Assembly (NCBI GenBank): GCA_937899645.1
Contig: CALCCD010000038.1
Span: 1-41,146 of the forward strand
Direction of reading: 5' to 3'
Origin: an uncultured cyanobacterium
Lineage (GTDB): Bacteria > Cyanobacteriota > Cyanobacteriia > Cyanobacteriales > Geitlerinemataceae
Length of the DNA stretch: 41,146 nt
Below the pieces are notes generated by a model. That model did not search any database. It had not been told where the DNA came from and worked only from the letters and a program-made list of their open reading frames with translations. A program made the translations under genes and the position numbers. This document shows, piece after piece, positions 17,570 to 27,342 of the stretch. How positions within the stretch are numbered: the first letter of the stretch is position 1; each line of letters opens with the position of its first letter.

Positions 17570-18080
17570 AAGACTTTAAAATCTTTACTTTTCTATTATA
17601 TAAAGATCGCAAAAGTTACTTTACTTAGTCTAGAGCGAGACAAGCATGCCTAAGCTTTTTGCAAGAACTCATCCGGCACGCGAACCACGCAAATCTCACC
17701 GAAAGAGTTCACATCAACAGGCGGCGATCGGGGAGCCAGCGCCGCGAATCGCACAGCGCCACGAATCGCTCCTACGTGAAAATCGCGAATCATTAGACCT
17801 CTTGCATGAATCGAAAAGGTCAGGTTTCGAGCACTGAGCGGAGTCGAAGTGCGGCCACTTTTCGCGATAGCACCCAGGCTTCGACTCCGCTCAGCCTGCG
17901 AGACATCCCATTCTGACTGTCCAATTTTTTTTGTGCAAAAGGTCTATTGAATTTTCATTAAGTTCAGGGAGCTTATGCCGATCGCCCAAGGCATCGAAGC
18001 CTTATCTCAGGATTCTGTCGCGTCGCCAGAGTTAAAGGCTGCGGTAGCACCAATGCTCGTATGCGCCTTCACGGCGCTCT
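17570..18080. other. Long intergenic stretch with a dispersed palindrome
   Basis: No credible gene. It contains a TA-rich segment just upstream of the binding-protein gene, a HIP1-type site near 17722, and the inverted repeat marked at 17834-17894. The short open frame at 17646-17837 has no family features. Confidence 0.5.
17834..17894. repeat. Perfect 16-bp inverted repeat, dispersed palindrome
   Basis: 17834-17849 (CTGAGCGGAGTCGAAG) and 17879-17894 (CTTCGACTCCGCTCAG) are perfect reverse complements separated by 29 bases. The same core, CTGAGCGGAGTCG, occurs at 2685-2697 inside the 212-bp element. GAGCGGAGTCGAAG palindromes are a familiar intergenic repeat in cyanobacterial genomes. Confidence 0.75.
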
Positions 18081-18695
18081 CTATCCGATCGGCAACTGTC
18101 CCGGACACACAGCGTAAAGATACTCGCAGCCCGATCGCAGCGAACCGCGCCGGTAAGCCGCCTCGCTTGGCGCGCCCCAGCCTAGCTGCAGCACGATCTG
18201 CAAAAATCGCTGCCCCTCCGACATCCACATATCCGCCCACTCCGCCCGTCGCTCGATCGCAGTCACCGCCTGGCGTTCTAGCGATTCGTAGGTTTTGCCG
18301 CCGTTGAGTCCCAGGTATAAATCCATTCCCTCCGTCACTCCCAGCCAAAAGTTGAGTACGGAGAGCTTCGCGTCGTGCAGCACCGGTAAATCGCGATCGA
18401 GCGCCACCAGCCGGTCGTGGATGCGAGGAAACTGTAGCGATCGCCCGCCTGCCGTCAGCTCGCACCAAACGATGCCCGACACGTCGCGATCGCGCTGGTA
18501 GTTATGGACTTGCTTGCAAAAGTCCTGAAACGCCGCGAACTTTTGCATTGGCGACGGATCGAGCCAGCGATCGACTGCCGCATTGCCGATAAACGGCGAA
18601 GCGTTGAGATTGAGGCGATCGCCACGCAAACACGCTTCGCGCTCCGTCGCCAGAATCTCGATTAAATCTTCGGTCGAGTACGCCCCTGGAGTCAT
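18081..18695 (-). CDS. Conserved cyanobacterial protein of unknown function
   Basis: 204 residues, no signal peptide or membrane segment. It opens TEDLIEILATEREACLRGDRL, continues with NLNASPFIGNAAVDRWLDP, YQRDRDVSGIVWCELTAGG and LNFWLGVTEGMDLYLGL, and ends in a basic, Cys-containing tail. The aromatic-rich WLGVTEGMDLYLG core and regular secondary structure indicate a folded soluble protein. I recall similar uncharacterised proteins in cyanobacteria but cannot name a domain. The gene follows the HAS-barrel-like gene by 36 bases on the same strand and may be in one transcription unit with it and ndhS. Confidence 0.8.
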   Translation of the reverse strand: MTPGAYSTEDLIEILATEREACLRGDRLNLNASPFIGNAAVDRWLDPSPMQKFAAFQDFCKQVHNYQRDRDVSGIVWCELTAGGRSLQFPRIHDRLVALDRDLPVLHDAKLSVLNFWLGVTEGMDLYLGLNGGKTYESLERQAVTAIERRAEWADMWMSEGQRFLQIVLQLGWGAPSEAAYRRGSLRSGCEYLYAVCPGQLPIG

Positions 18696-18731
18696 GGAAA
18701 ATCCTGAAAATAAGCGGCGACGGGGAACGAT

Positions 18732-19388
18732 CTAAGGATGAATTTGCCCGAGGATAACTCGCAGGCGATCGTAGTCATCCTTGAGCAGCAACCCCAGCGT
18801 GCGCCCCGCCTGTACCAGCCAGTCGCGATCGGCCTTGCGAATGCGGTATACCTCCCGAATCGCCGCCGCCGTCAGCGCTTCAACGGGCGCACCGTTCACG
18901 GCCAGCAGCGTCCGCAAAAAGTCGAACCCTTCGCAGAAGCGTGCCACCTCGTCCGGCGCGCAGTAGTACACCGCCTGGTGGATCTGCGGCGGGCGCGGCG
19001 GTAGGTACTGATAAACCTCACCGGCATTAAAAGCCGTATTTTCACCGGCGGTAAAGCCGACGATCGCCGCGCGAAACTCCGTTTTCAGCATCGCGAAAAT
19101 CTGCGGCTGCTCTTCGCGGAGTTTGTCGAGCGACATCCCCAGAGCCTGCGCCCGGTGAACCGAGTCGATCGGTGCGGTCGTCGCGTGATAGACCACGGCG
19201 TAAATTTCGTTGCCGGTTTCCTCGTCGCGCGATCGCACCCAGCTCCCAAAGGCGGGCATTGGCGGAAAAGCTAAGTCCTCCGGCTCCAGACACTGCGCCA
19301 GAAACTCGGTCGTTGAAGACTCGATCGCCTCGGCAAATTGTGCCGGGTCGCGATCGCCCGTCTCGAACAGTGGCAGTTGTAAGCGCAT
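18732..19388 (-). CDS. HAS-barrel-like conserved cyanobacterial protein
   Basis: 218 residues, soluble. MRLQLPLFETGDRDPAQFAE, STTEFLAQCLEPEDLAFPPMP, FGSWVRSRDEETGNEIYAVVYH and APIDSVHRAQALGMSLDKLREE are typical of a cyanobacterial family whose N-terminal half resembles the HAS barrel found at the front of HerA/ATP-synthase-like ATPases. The C-terminal half is helical and contains IREVYRIRKADRDWLVQAGR and DDYDRLRVILGQI. Its function is unknown; no ATPase motor is attached. It starts 24 bases after the ndhS stop on the same strand, and the next gene follows 36 bases later. The HAS-barrel assignment is from memory of the family and moderate. Confidence 0.75.
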   Translation of the reverse strand: MRLQLPLFETGDRDPAQFAEAIESSTTEFLAQCLEPEDLAFPPMPAFGSWVRSRDEETGNEIYAVVYHATTAPIDSVHRAQALGMSLDKLREEQPQIFAMLKTEFRAAIVGFTAGENTAFNAGEVYQYLPPRPPQIHQAVYYCAPDEVARFCEGFDFLRTLLAVNGAPVEALTAAAIREVYRIRKADRDWLVQAGRTLGLLLKDDYDRLRVILGQIHP

Positions 19389-19412
19389 CGCTCCTCCGCC
19401 GGGTTAGTGTTA

Positions 19413-19604
19413 CTACTTCTTACGTCCGGCCTTCGCATCCACGGACTCGATCTCCGTCAGCAGGAAGGTGACGGAGTGATCCCAATTGCCGCCCTCGAAT
19501 AGCACGGCGGCTTTCCCGTCGGAGACACGCTGCACGAGCCCCTGGAACTGGTAATAGGTATCGTCGGGGTTGGTGACTTTGACAGCGGAACCGGGCAGAA
19601 TCAT
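19413..19604 (-). CDS. ndhS: NAD(P)H dehydrogenase-like complex subunit NdhS
   Basis: A 63-residue protein from ATG 19604: [20 protein letters not shown], then [21 protein letters not shown] and [16 protein letters not shown]. This matches the cyanobacterial NdhS family (Ssl0352-like), a small SH3-like subunit of the thylakoid NDH-1 complex that contributes the ferredoxin-docking site in cyclic electron flow. The longer open frame to 19709 overlaps the end of the transporter gene and adds 35 residues outside the family, so the shorter start is chosen. Family length is about 60-70 residues, consistent with the choice. A basic GRKK tail ends the protein. Confidence 0.8.
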   Translation of the reverse strand: MILPGSAVKVTNPDDTYYQFQGLVQRVSDGKAAVLFEGGNWDHSVTFLLTEIESVDAKAGRKK

Positions 19605-19705
19605 GGTGTTTTGGGAGCGTTTTGGGTGGAATGAGCCGCAGGCGAGCGCTGCGGAATTTAAGCTCATGGTAACGCTGGATTGGCTTGCGTGCTGTCGCAG
19701 ACTCA

Positions 19706-20740
19706 TCACGACGTACCTTTAAAGCCCACGCCGATATCGAGTTCTTTGGTTGCGGTGGGGCGCGGCTGGCGCGATCGACGCTGTACGTCGATTTGGGTGC
19801 AGACGATCCCGATAACAATAACCGCACCGCCAATATATTGCGCGGTGGTCGGCGCTTCGCCCAGGAGCAGGAACGCTGCCAGGACTCCGGCGATCGGGGC
19901 AAAAGAGCTGGCGAGCGATACCTCCGACGCTACCGACACCTTCAGGCCAGTGAACCAGCAGAGCTGACCGCCGACGATCACCAGCCCGCCATACACCAGC
20001 ATCCACTGCCAGAGGAACGGCGAAAACACGTCCATAAAGTGTCCGGGCTCGAATAGTATCAGCACGACGACGAAGAAGACCGCAGCGCCGATCATCGTCC
20101 GCACGATCGCGAAGATGCCGATCGGTACGTTTTTCAGCGCCGTCCGCGTAAAGATAGTCGAGATAGCGGCAACGATCGCGCCGCTGAGCGCGTAGATTTC
20201 ACCGCGCCCCACCATCAGTCCACCGGTTGCCGCCATCGCGCTATCGCCAGACGGCAGCAGAACCGTCAGTGCCACGCCGAAAAACGAGATCGCCGACCCG
20301 ACCAGCGTCAATGCGCCAACTCGATCGCCCAAGAACGCGATCGACAGGATCAGCGCCAGCGGCGGCTCGATGCGCCCGAGCAGCACAACGTTATTGACGG
20401 TGGTCAAATCGAGCGCCATAAAGACCAGCGCAGGAGCCAGTGCCCCGGACAGTAGCGCCACGACGAGCAGTGCGCCCCAGTCGAGCTTCGTCAGTTTGGC
20501 GAAAGTGGTGCGGTTGAGCTGCGATCGGTAAACGCTCGACAGAACCATCAGGACGACGAGGTTGCCGACGAAGAGGACATTACAGAAGGAAATGGGGTTG
20601 CGTCCGTCGATCGGGTTTTCTGCACCGATGTCAGTGAGGATGCGGACGATCGTGTTGGAGGCCGCGAAGATAATGACAGCGGCGAGGAGGTAGGCTCGAC
20701 CGGGGATGCGATTGCGAAGTGCGGTCAGGTTGGAAAGCAC
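19706..20740 (-). CDS. DMT-superfamily exporter with two EamA domains
   Basis: 344 residues with about ten membrane helices in two EamA repeats. Repeat 1 runs from [20 protein letters not shown] to the helix containing [28 protein letters not shown]. Repeat 2 starts near [22 protein letters not shown] and ends with [24 protein letters not shown] and VIVIGIV. The EPPLAL..S..FLGDR and [15 protein letters not shown] motifs are the paired EamA signatures. Members export amino acids, purines or other metabolites; the substrate is not evident. A basic cytoplasmic tail ([16 protein letters not shown]) follows the last helix. ndhS lies ~100 bases downstream on the same strand. Confidence 0.93.
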   Translation of the reverse strand: MLSNLTALRNRIPGRAYLLAAVIIFAASNTIVRILTDIGAENPIDGRNPISFCNVLFVGNLVVLMVLSSVYRSQLNRTTFAKLTKLDWGALLVVALLSGALAPALVFMALDLTTVNNVVLLGRIEPPLALILSIAFLGDRVGALTLVGSAISFFGVALTVLLPSGDSAMAATGGLMVGRGEIYALSGAIVAAISTIFTRTALKNVPIGIFAIVRTMIGAAVFFVVVLILFEPGHFMDVFSPFLWQWMLVYGGLVIVGGQLCWFTGLKVSVASEVSLASSFAPIAGVLAAFLLLGEAPTTAQYIGGAVIVIGIVCTQIDVQRRSRQPRPTATKELDIGVGFKGTS

Positions 20741-21122
20741 GCAGTTACCTCAATTCGGCGTCTACTCTTATACGAGTGAATGGTAAGCACAGATGAATAT
20801 TGGTATTCGCCCTGTCCTGACAAAACTTAAGATTCACATCCTCATCAACCCGTTCCATCCAGGCTTGGTATCCCAGGAGGAAAGCCTGCACCAATCGGGC
20901 CTGACTCACGTCTGGGCTAACCCCATCATGGGCCGCGATCTCGCACAGCCCTGGCCGCGACCCGTTCCGGCAAACGCCAGCGCTCGCGAAGCGATGTCCA
21001 GCACCGATCGCGACCGCTTTAATTCCATACCCGGCATATCAAATCTGTCTGACATCCTCGACGACGGCAGAAACAGCGGTGCTCGTTGCTTCGGGGCAAC
21101 GGGACAGTGCAGTCGAAACGCT
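20741..21122. other. Intergenic, no gene seen
   Basis: About 380 bases. A 115-codon open frame on the plus strand lacks any family pattern and I do not call it. A weak six-pair hairpin (21084-21089 with 21096-21101) lies just beyond the stop of the receptor gene and could aid termination. Confidence 0.4.
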
Positions 21123-23690
21123 CTAGAACTGGATCGATAGCGACCCGATCGCCGTAAACCCTTCGCCGGGATAGATCTCCTGAAAGCGCGTCCCCGCGAC
21201 GCTTTCGATGTAGTCAATATCGAAGATATTGCTGAAATTCAGCATCGCCTGCCAGTTGTCCGACTCGTAGCCGATAACGGCATTGGTTAGGAAATAATCA
21301 TCGACGCTAAAGCTGTTCTCCAGATCGCCAAAGCGATCGCCCACGTAGTTAAACCCAACCCCCAGCAGCAGCCCCTCCAAAGTGCCCGACTGGAACTGGT
21401 AGGTCGTCCAAAGGTTCGCGACGCTTTCCGGCGCGCTAAATAGCTCGTTGCCCTGGTTCGGGTCGTCGTCGTCCACCAGCTCGGTATCGAGATAGGCGTA
21501 GTTAGCAACGATATTCCACCCCGGCAGAATTTCTCCGATGATGTCCAGCTCGATGCCGCGACTACGCTGCTTGCCGCCCGCCACGAAAAACAGCACATTG
21601 TCCGGATCGACGATCGCGACGTTGTCTTTCTCTAGGTCGAACAGCGCTAGGTTGATTAGCAAATTGTCATCCAGCAGCTCCAGCCGCGCCCCCACCTCGA
21701 ACTGCTCGCCGCGCTCGGCTTCGAGGAAGTTGCCATCTACCGTCGTGCTGTTGTTGGGCGCGAAGGAGCGGCTGTAGCTGGCGTAGAGCGACAGGTCGTC
21801 GGATGGCTGATAAACAATGCCCGCGCGGGGCGTCACGTCCGACTCCTCCCGATCGGTTTCCGTCGTGCCGGACAAGACGTTAAAGTCGTTGTTCTCTTGG
21901 TAGACGGTGTCGAAGCGCAGACCTGCGAGCAGAATCAGGTTATCCGCTAGCTTCACCTGGTCTTGGATGTAGATTCCCAGGCCATCCGTGCGCCCGCTGC
22001 CGTCGAATACCACTGGCAGATCGTCGAAGTCGCTATTGTCGATATCGGGTAGCGTGCTGTAATCGGGATTAAAGAAATTGAGCGCATCCGGATCGCCGAT
22101 CGGCGGAAATTCGGCGCGAATTTCATTGCCGCGATTCCAATACTGGAAGAAGTCAACGCCAGCTAGCAGCGTATGCTCGATCGCGCCGGTGTTAAACTCG
22201 CCCACCACGTTGGTTTGCAGTTCCAGGGCGCTGGACAACTGGGATAGACGACCGGAGAAAATAAATGAGTCGCCGGTGTCCGGGTCGATAACAAACGGAA
22301 TCGCACCAAAGCTCACGAGCGTTCCCGCCAGGTTGGTCAGGATTGTGCTGTCGTAGCGGCTGTAGTGCAGGGAGTTACGCAGCTTCCAGCGATCGTCGAA
22401 GCGGTGCTCGAGGCGGTAGCCGAGGCGCAGTGCTTCGGAGGTGGAGAGGTCGTTGGGGTTAGAGAGAGCCCGATCGAGCGGCACATCGATAACCTCATCC
22501 TGGCCGTCCAGCACGAAGAGGCCGAAGTCATTGGGGCGACGATCGTCGCGGTATTCCAGCTCTAGGGTGAGGTCGGTGTCGTCGTCGATATCGATCGCCA
22601 CCACCGGCGCGATAAAGAAGCGCTCCACCGGATCGTTATAGTCGCGGTAGTACTCCTCGGTGCGATAGAGCGCGTTGACGCGGTAGCGCACGCTGCCATC
22701 GCGGGTCAGGGGGCCGGTAAAGTCCAGGTTGGGTTCGAGGAATTCGCGATTTCCCGCCCGAAAGCCCACTTCATAGCGCGGCACACCCAGGGGCTGCTCG
22801 CTCACCAGGTTGACGACGCCACCGGGCTCGACAACGCCAAACAGAATCGAGGCAGGCCCTTTGAGCACCTCGATTTGCTCGATATTGGCCAGCTCCTGAA
22901 AGCCGATATTCCCCGTCGCGCCGTTGGTGAGCCGTATCCCGTCGCGCAACACCGAAGAGCTGCTAAATCCCCGGATATTAAACCGCTGACCGCGCGGCTC
23001 GTTCTCGCTGGAGACGACGCCGCTCGCGTTGCGCAGCGCTTGGTTGAGCCGTACCGCGCCCTGGTCTTCAAACACCTGGCGGGGAATCACCTGGATCGAC
23101 TGGGGAATATCGCGCAGGGGCGTATCGATGCGGGTGGCGGTGGTGGCATCGGGCACGAAGTAGTCGTCGTCTTCGCCGGTGATGCTGAGCTGGATGGCGT
23201 CGTCGGTGTCGCCACTGCCCGGTTCGCCGAGCGTGACGCTGAGGGAAAGACCCGTGCCGTCGGCGATCGCCTCGGCCACCGGTGGTGCATCCGCGCCGGT
23301 GATGGAAATCTGGACGCGATCGCCCTCTAGCGCCGACACCTGGATCAGCGCGATGCCCTCGATCGGCTCAAACGTATCGAAGTCCGAGAATTCCGATTCC
23401 GACAGTATGGCGTTGGGAACCTCTAAAATCAGCGCGTTGCCCGCGGTTCGCGAGGCATCCGGCCCGGCCAGCGTGCCCCCGGCGGTTTCGACACGGATCT
23501 CCAGCCCAGTTTCGGTTTCGTCGATCGTCAGACCGGTAATCGTGGCGGTTTGGCTGGCCTGCGCCAGCTGCGCTTCGCCGGAGACCGGTTCGGCGGGCAG
23601 AGCGCGGGCGACGTCTGGCCCCAGCAGTGCCCCGCCAAAACTCAGCAGCGCCAGCAGGTTTAGGGTCGATATCGTAGATTTCACAAACAT
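21123..23690 (-). CDS. TonB-dependent siderophore receptor with AMIN domain
   Basis: 855 residues if ATG 23690 is used. GAGGA is only one base before that ATG but seven before GTG 23684, so the GTG start (853 residues) is likely. The signal peptide (LNLLALLSFGGALLGPDVARA) precedes an AMIN domain at ~50-155, which ends VQISITGADAPP. The plug (~180-305) has DYFVPDATTATRIDTPLRD, IPQSIQVIPRQ near 195, RFNIRGFSSSSVLRDG and IEQIEVLKGPASILFG near 280. The barrel ends GSLSIQF. It is closest, by eye, to the truncated receptor at 40122-41111, which suggests a duplication. It should import a ferric siderophore with TonB energy. The next receptor gene ends 45 bases upstream on the same strand, so the two may be cotranscribed. 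Confidence 0.95.
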   Translation of the reverse strand: MFVKSTISTLNLLALLSFGGALLGPDVARALPAEPVSGEAQLAQASQTATITGLTIDETETGLEIRVETAGGTLAGPDASRTAGNALILEVPNAILSESEFSDFDTFEPIEGIALIQVSALEGDRVQISITGADAPPVAEAIADGTGLSLSVTLGEPGSGDTDDAIQLSITGEDDDYFVPDATTATRIDTPLRDIPQSIQVIPRQVFEDQGAVRLNQALRNASGVVSSENEPRGQRFNIRGFSSSSVLRDGIRLTNGATGNIGFQELANIEQIEVLKGPASILFGVVEPGGVVNLVSEQPLGVPRYEVGFRAGNREFLEPNLDFTGPLTRDGSVRYRVNALYRTEEYYRDYNDPVERFFIAPVVAIDIDDDTDLTLELEYRDDRRPNDFGLFVLDGQDEVIDVPLDRALSNPNDLSTSEALRLGYRLEHRFDDRWKLRNSLHYSRYDSTILTNLAGTLVSFGAIPFVIDPDTGDSFIFSGRLSQLSSALELQTNVVGEFNTGAIEHTLLAGVDFFQYWNRGNEIRAEFPPIGDPDALNFFNPDYSTLPDIDNSDFDDLPVVFDGSGRTDGLGIYIQDQVKLADNLILLAGLRFDTVYQENNDFNVLSGTTETDREESDVTPRAGIVYQPSDDLSLYASYSRSFAPNNSTTVDGNFLEAERGEQFEVGARLELLDDNLLINLALFDLEKDNVAIVDPDNVLFFVAGGKQRSRGIELDIIGEILPGWNIVANYAYLDTELVDDDDPNQGNELFSAPESVANLWTTYQFQSGTLEGLLLGVGFNYVGDRFGDLENSFSVDDYFLTNAVIGYESDNWQAMLNFSNIFDIDYIESVAGTRFQEIYPGEGFTAIGSLSIQF

Positions 23691-23734
23691 TCCTCACAGA
23701 TACGAGATTGGTTGGCGATTGCCGAGAGATCGCC

Positions 23735-26194
23735 TTAAAATTCCACCGAAACGCTGCCGATAACCGTAAACGGATCGCCCGGAATCGCCCCGCGCCGATC
23801 GACGCTGCTGGCGTAGTAGTCCACATCGAACAGGTTGCGGATATTCAGCCCCAAACGAAGGTTGTCGCGACGATAGAAAATTGCGGCGTCGGTGCGGAGA
23901 TAGTCATCCAGCGTGAAGGTGTTGGCTGCATCCCCCGCGCGATCGCCGACGAAGAAGAGACCGAGGCCAAACCCCAGCCCCGCCAGATCGCCGGACTGGA
24001 TCTCGTAGGTCGTCCAGAGATTCGCCGACGTATCCGGCACGTTGCGGATATCGCCGCCTTCAGCGACCGCGTCGCTCTCCTCGATCTCCGAGTCCAGCAG
24101 GCTAAACCCAGCTAATACATTCCAGCCAGGCAAAATCTCGCCCGTCACTTCCAGCTCGAGACCCTGGCTCACTTGACGGCCGATCGGCACGACAAAGCCC
24201 GGATTGTTCGGGTCGCTTTCCGCCACGTTGGTTTGGGTGATATCGAACAGCGCCAGATTGGCCGACAGCCGCCCGTCGAATAGCTCGGCCTTGGCTCCGA
24301 TCTCGAACTGCTCGCCGCGCTCTGGCTCCAGGAAGTCGCCATCGACGGTCGTGGAGGTGAGGGTATTGGGCTGAAACGACTGGCTGTAGCTACCGTAGAG
24401 CGATAGTTCCTCGATCGGCTGGTAGACCACGCCCAGGCGCGGCGTAAAGGCCGTTTCTGACTGAGTCTCGACCGGCCCATCACCATCTCCCAGCAGCGGT
24501 GCGGACTGGCCTTCCTGCTCGAAGAAGTCCACGCGACCGCCGAGGAGGAGATTCCATTCTGGCGATAGCTCCACCCGATCTTGGAGCACCAACCCCAGGC
24601 GTCTGAGCTCGCTATTAAAGTCAGCGCGGCGAATGTTTAGCGGCAGTGACGGACGCTCCACTTCACCGATCGTGGGATCGAATAGATTTTGTGGCGTGGC
24701 TACAGCGTTGGTCGTGAGTGTTTCCGACTCTGCCGAAAATAGATCGACCGCCACCAGCAGCGTATGCTCGATCGAGCCGGTGGTAAATTCACCTTGAACT
24801 TCCGTTTGCAGATCGTAAGTGGTGGCCTCACTATCGTTCGAGACAAAGGCACGGCTAAAGTCACCATTTGGCTGAAGCACGCGTAGCGCCTCGGCACGAT
24901 AGCTCAAGAAGTTGTTATGGACGTAGCGAAAGCGGTTACGCAGCTCCCAATTTTGGCTGAGTTGATGCTCCAAGCGGTAGCCCAGGCTGAGCTGCGTCAC
25001 TTCCGCGAAGTCGCCCGGTTCGCCCAAGATCGTGTCGGTGTCGATATCGGCGATTTCATCGCCGACTGGCAGGATGCCGCGATCGAACGGGCGGCGATCG
25101 TCGAGATATTCCAGCTCCAGCGTCACTTCAGTGCGATCGCCAATATCGAAGGCAATAACGGGGGCGATAAAGTAGCGCTCCACGTCGGTGTCGAAGTCGC
25201 GGTAGCCATCGGAGCTTTCATAGGCGGCATTGAACCGATAGCGCACGTCGCCGTCCGTGGTAAACGGCCCGGTAATATCGACGGTCGGACGGTAGAGCCC
25301 GTAGCCGCCTACTTGCATTGCCGTCTCTAGGCCGAATTCGCGCTGGGGTCGCTCCGTAACCAGGTTGACGACGCCACCGGGTTCCACGTTGCCAAACAGA
25401 ATCGCCGCTGGGCCTTTGAGCACCTCGACGCGATCGATGTTGGCGGTTTCGCGGAAGCTGGAGACGATCGTGCCGGTGCGAAATCCGTCGCGCAGGATTG
25501 TTGACTGCTCGAAGCCGCGAATGGTGAAGACTTCGTCTGTGTTGCCGAAGGTGTTGCCCTGAATCACTCCTGGTGAATTGCGCAGCACCTCGTCAAGGCG
25601 AAAAGCCTGCTGTTCTTCGATAATTTCCTGCGGAATCACCTGAATCGACTGCGGCACTTCGTTGATAGGTGTATCAGTGCGCGTGGCCGTGGTGGCAATG
25701 GTGTCGTCTTCGCCGGTGATGCTCAGGCTAAGCGCATCGTCGTCGCTGCCGTCCACCGTGGCGACACCGGGCGCGATGCCGAGGGTCAAGCTCGTGTCGG
25801 TTTCCGTCGTGACGATCGCGGGTGGCGCATCCGTACCGGTGACAGATATCCGCACGCCATCAGTGGTTTCAGCGACGTCGATTAGGGCAATGCCCTCGGC
25901 GGGGTCGAACGATTGGAACGGCTCGGACAGCGTGACATTGGGAATGTCGATTGCGACGGCGTTGCCCAGCGTCCGCGTGTCGTAGGCCGTCAGCACAGCG
26001 TCGGTTTCGACGATTAGCTCGATGCCTGCCTCTACCGATTCCACCCGAATCTCGGTGATGGCGATATCCCGAACGCGGGTCTGGGCGAGGCGATCGGCAC
26101 TTTCTCCCGGCAAGACGCTCGCCATTGCGGACGCTGCGGCAAACAGCGCCGGACTCAGGCAGCACAGACCTAAATTCAGCCAAGACGGTTGCAT
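23735..26194 (-). CDS. TonB-dependent siderophore receptor with AMIN domain
   Basis: From ATG 26194, which has GGAGAG six bases upstream, the protein is 819 residues; the open frame extends 10 codons more but without a ribosome site. The signal peptide (LGLCCLSPALFAAASAMAS) is followed by AMIN at ~35-140 (VRISVTGTDAPP), a short linker with DTIATTATRTDTPINE, and a plug with VPQSIQVIPQE near 179 and DRVEVLKGPAAILFGNVEPGG near 262. The barrel ends with DPFTVIGSVSVEF. It belongs to the same FhuA-like group as the neighbouring receptor. It is divergent from the siderophore-interacting reductase gene across 288 bases, and that shared region is the natural place for iron control, though I cannot mark a firm Fur box. 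Confidence 0.95.
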   Translation of the reverse strand: MQPSWLNLGLCCLSPALFAAASAMASVLPGESADRLAQTRVRDIAITEIRVESVEAGIELIVETDAVLTAYDTRTLGNAVAIDIPNVTLSEPFQSFDPAEGIALIDVAETTDGVRISVTGTDAPPAIVTTETDTSLTLGIAPGVATVDGSDDDALSLSITGEDDTIATTATRTDTPINEVPQSIQVIPQEIIEEQQAFRLDEVLRNSPGVIQGNTFGNTDEVFTIRGFEQSTILRDGFRTGTIVSSFRETANIDRVEVLKGPAAILFGNVEPGGVVNLVTERPQREFGLETAMQVGGYGLYRPTVDITGPFTTDGDVRYRFNAAYESSDGYRDFDTDVERYFIAPVIAFDIGDRTEVTLELEYLDDRRPFDRGILPVGDEIADIDTDTILGEPGDFAEVTQLSLGYRLEHQLSQNWELRNRFRYVHNNFLSYRAEALRVLQPNGDFSRAFVSNDSEATTYDLQTEVQGEFTTGSIEHTLLVAVDLFSAESETLTTNAVATPQNLFDPTIGEVERPSLPLNIRRADFNSELRRLGLVLQDRVELSPEWNLLLGGRVDFFEQEGQSAPLLGDGDGPVETQSETAFTPRLGVVYQPIEELSLYGSYSQSFQPNTLTSTTVDGDFLEPERGEQFEIGAKAELFDGRLSANLALFDITQTNVAESDPNNPGFVVPIGRQVSQGLELEVTGEILPGWNVLAGFSLLDSEIEESDAVAEGGDIRNVPDTSANLWTTYEIQSGDLAGLGFGLGLFFVGDRAGDAANTFTLDDYLRTDAAIFYRRDNLRLGLNIRNLFDVDYYASSVDRRGAIPGDPFTVIGSVSVEF

Positions 26195-26482
26195 AACAAG
26201 CTCTCCACACCATATGGCTCGCAAGCGCCGAGGCGACTTTGCGAACTTACCGTGCGGGATACTATACAGGCTTATTGAGATTCCTTCCTGTTTGTCGCGT
26301 TAGAATTACAGGCGATCGCGTAAGCGAAGAGCCGGGAGTTGTTTTATTCGCCACTGGTGCGATCGGCCTCGCAATCGCATGAGCCAAACCTACGAGCTTT
26401 GCCCGCAGTCAGTTGAGACGGTGACGATCGCCGCACTGTCCGCCCGAGATTTTTCAAACGCTTTCTGAGATTTATTAGAACC

Positions 26483-27319
26483 ATGTCCAAGTCGAAATAC
26501 CGCACCATCACGGTCAAACGCTCTGAGAAAATCACGCCGAATATGCAGCGGGTGGCCTTCTCCGGCGACGATCTCGCCGACTTCCCCGCAGATTACGAAG
26601 GCGGCTACGTACGGCTGTATTTTTCCGATCGCGGTGAGGCGATCGCGGAGGAATCTCAACTGCAAGCCAGCTCGAACTTCCCGCGCGTTTATACGGTGCG
26701 AGGCTTCGATCGCGCGGCTAGCGAACTGACGATCGACTTTTCCCTACACGGCAAGAAAAACGGCCCCGGTGCGACTTGGGCAAATGCTTCCAAACCCGGC
26801 GAACGCATTCTGATGGCTGGCCCCGGTATGAGCAAGCGGGTCAACAATCAAGCAGATTGGTTCTTGTTCGTGGGGGATATGGCAGGGCTGCCCGCACTAT
26901 CGAGCAGCCTGGAGCAGTTGCCGGACACGGCGCGGGGCTATGCCGCGATCGAGGTGATGAGCGAAGCCGATCGGCAGGAATTGAAAGTGCCCGCTGGGAT
27001 TGACGTAAAGTGGATCGTCAACGATCGACCGGGCGAAAACACCGATGTCTTGACGAACGAAATCAAGTCAATTAACTGGGATTCCGGCAAGCCATTTATT
27101 TGGGTGGCCTGCGAATTTAACAGCATGAAAAAGGTGCGGCAGTACCTTAATGACGAACGCAACGTCGATCGCGACAATCTCTATATCAGCAGCTACTGGA
27201 AGTTCGGTCGCACCGATGAGGAACACCGCATCGATAAACGTCAGGACGCCAACGTACCGTTCCCGCTCAAGATGATTTGGGGCATCCAGGCGCAGTGCAA
27301 GAAATTGGGCTGGTTCTAG
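26483..27319 (+). CDS. Siderophore-interacting protein (ferric-siderophore reductase, ViuB/SIP type)
   Basis: 278 residues, cytoplasmic. The N-terminal FAD-binding barrel reads KSKYRTITVKRSEKITPNMQRVAF, and FPRVYTVRGFD near 69 is the RxYT(V)R flavin-binding motif. GPGATWANASKPGERILMAGPGM leads to the NAD(P)H-binding SIP domain with FLFVGDMAGLPAL, WVACEFNSMKKVRQYL and YISSYWKFGRTDEEH. Such enzymes reduce ferric iron to ferrous iron on an imported siderophore, freeing the metal. SIP-type members have a defined C-terminal extension, seen here as FPLKMIWGIQAQCKKLG. It lies between two receptor genes and is the only step after import that is visible in the window. The ATG at 26483 has no strong ribosome site. 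Confidence 0.95.
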   Translation: MSKSKYRTITVKRSEKITPNMQRVAFSGDDLADFPADYEGGYVRLYFSDRGEAIAEESQLQASSNFPRVYTVRGFDRAASELTIDFSLHGKKNGPGATWANASKPGERILMAGPGMSKRVNNQADWFLFVGDMAGLPALSSSLEQLPDTARGYAAIEVMSEADRQELKVPAGIDVKWIVNDRPGENTDVLTNEIKSINWDSGKPFIWVACEFNSMKKVRQYLNDERNVDRDNLYISSYWKFGRTDEEHRIDKRQDANVPFPLKMIWGIQAQCKKLGWF

Positions 27320-27342
27320 CGCGATCGGCGAGAGCGGTGAGG

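Noticed and set aside
17646-17837. 63-codon frame in the long intergenic region
   Set aside because: Basic, low-complexity sequence with no homology pattern; it lies next to dispersed repeats.
20793-21140. 115-codon plus-strand frame
   Set aside because: It has no family pattern or ribosome site and overlaps the end of the receptor gene.
26195-26482. Iron (Fur) box between the divergent receptor and reductase genes
   Set aside because: TTATTGAGATTCCTT has only loose similarity to a Fur site; without a matrix score I do not mark it as a feature.
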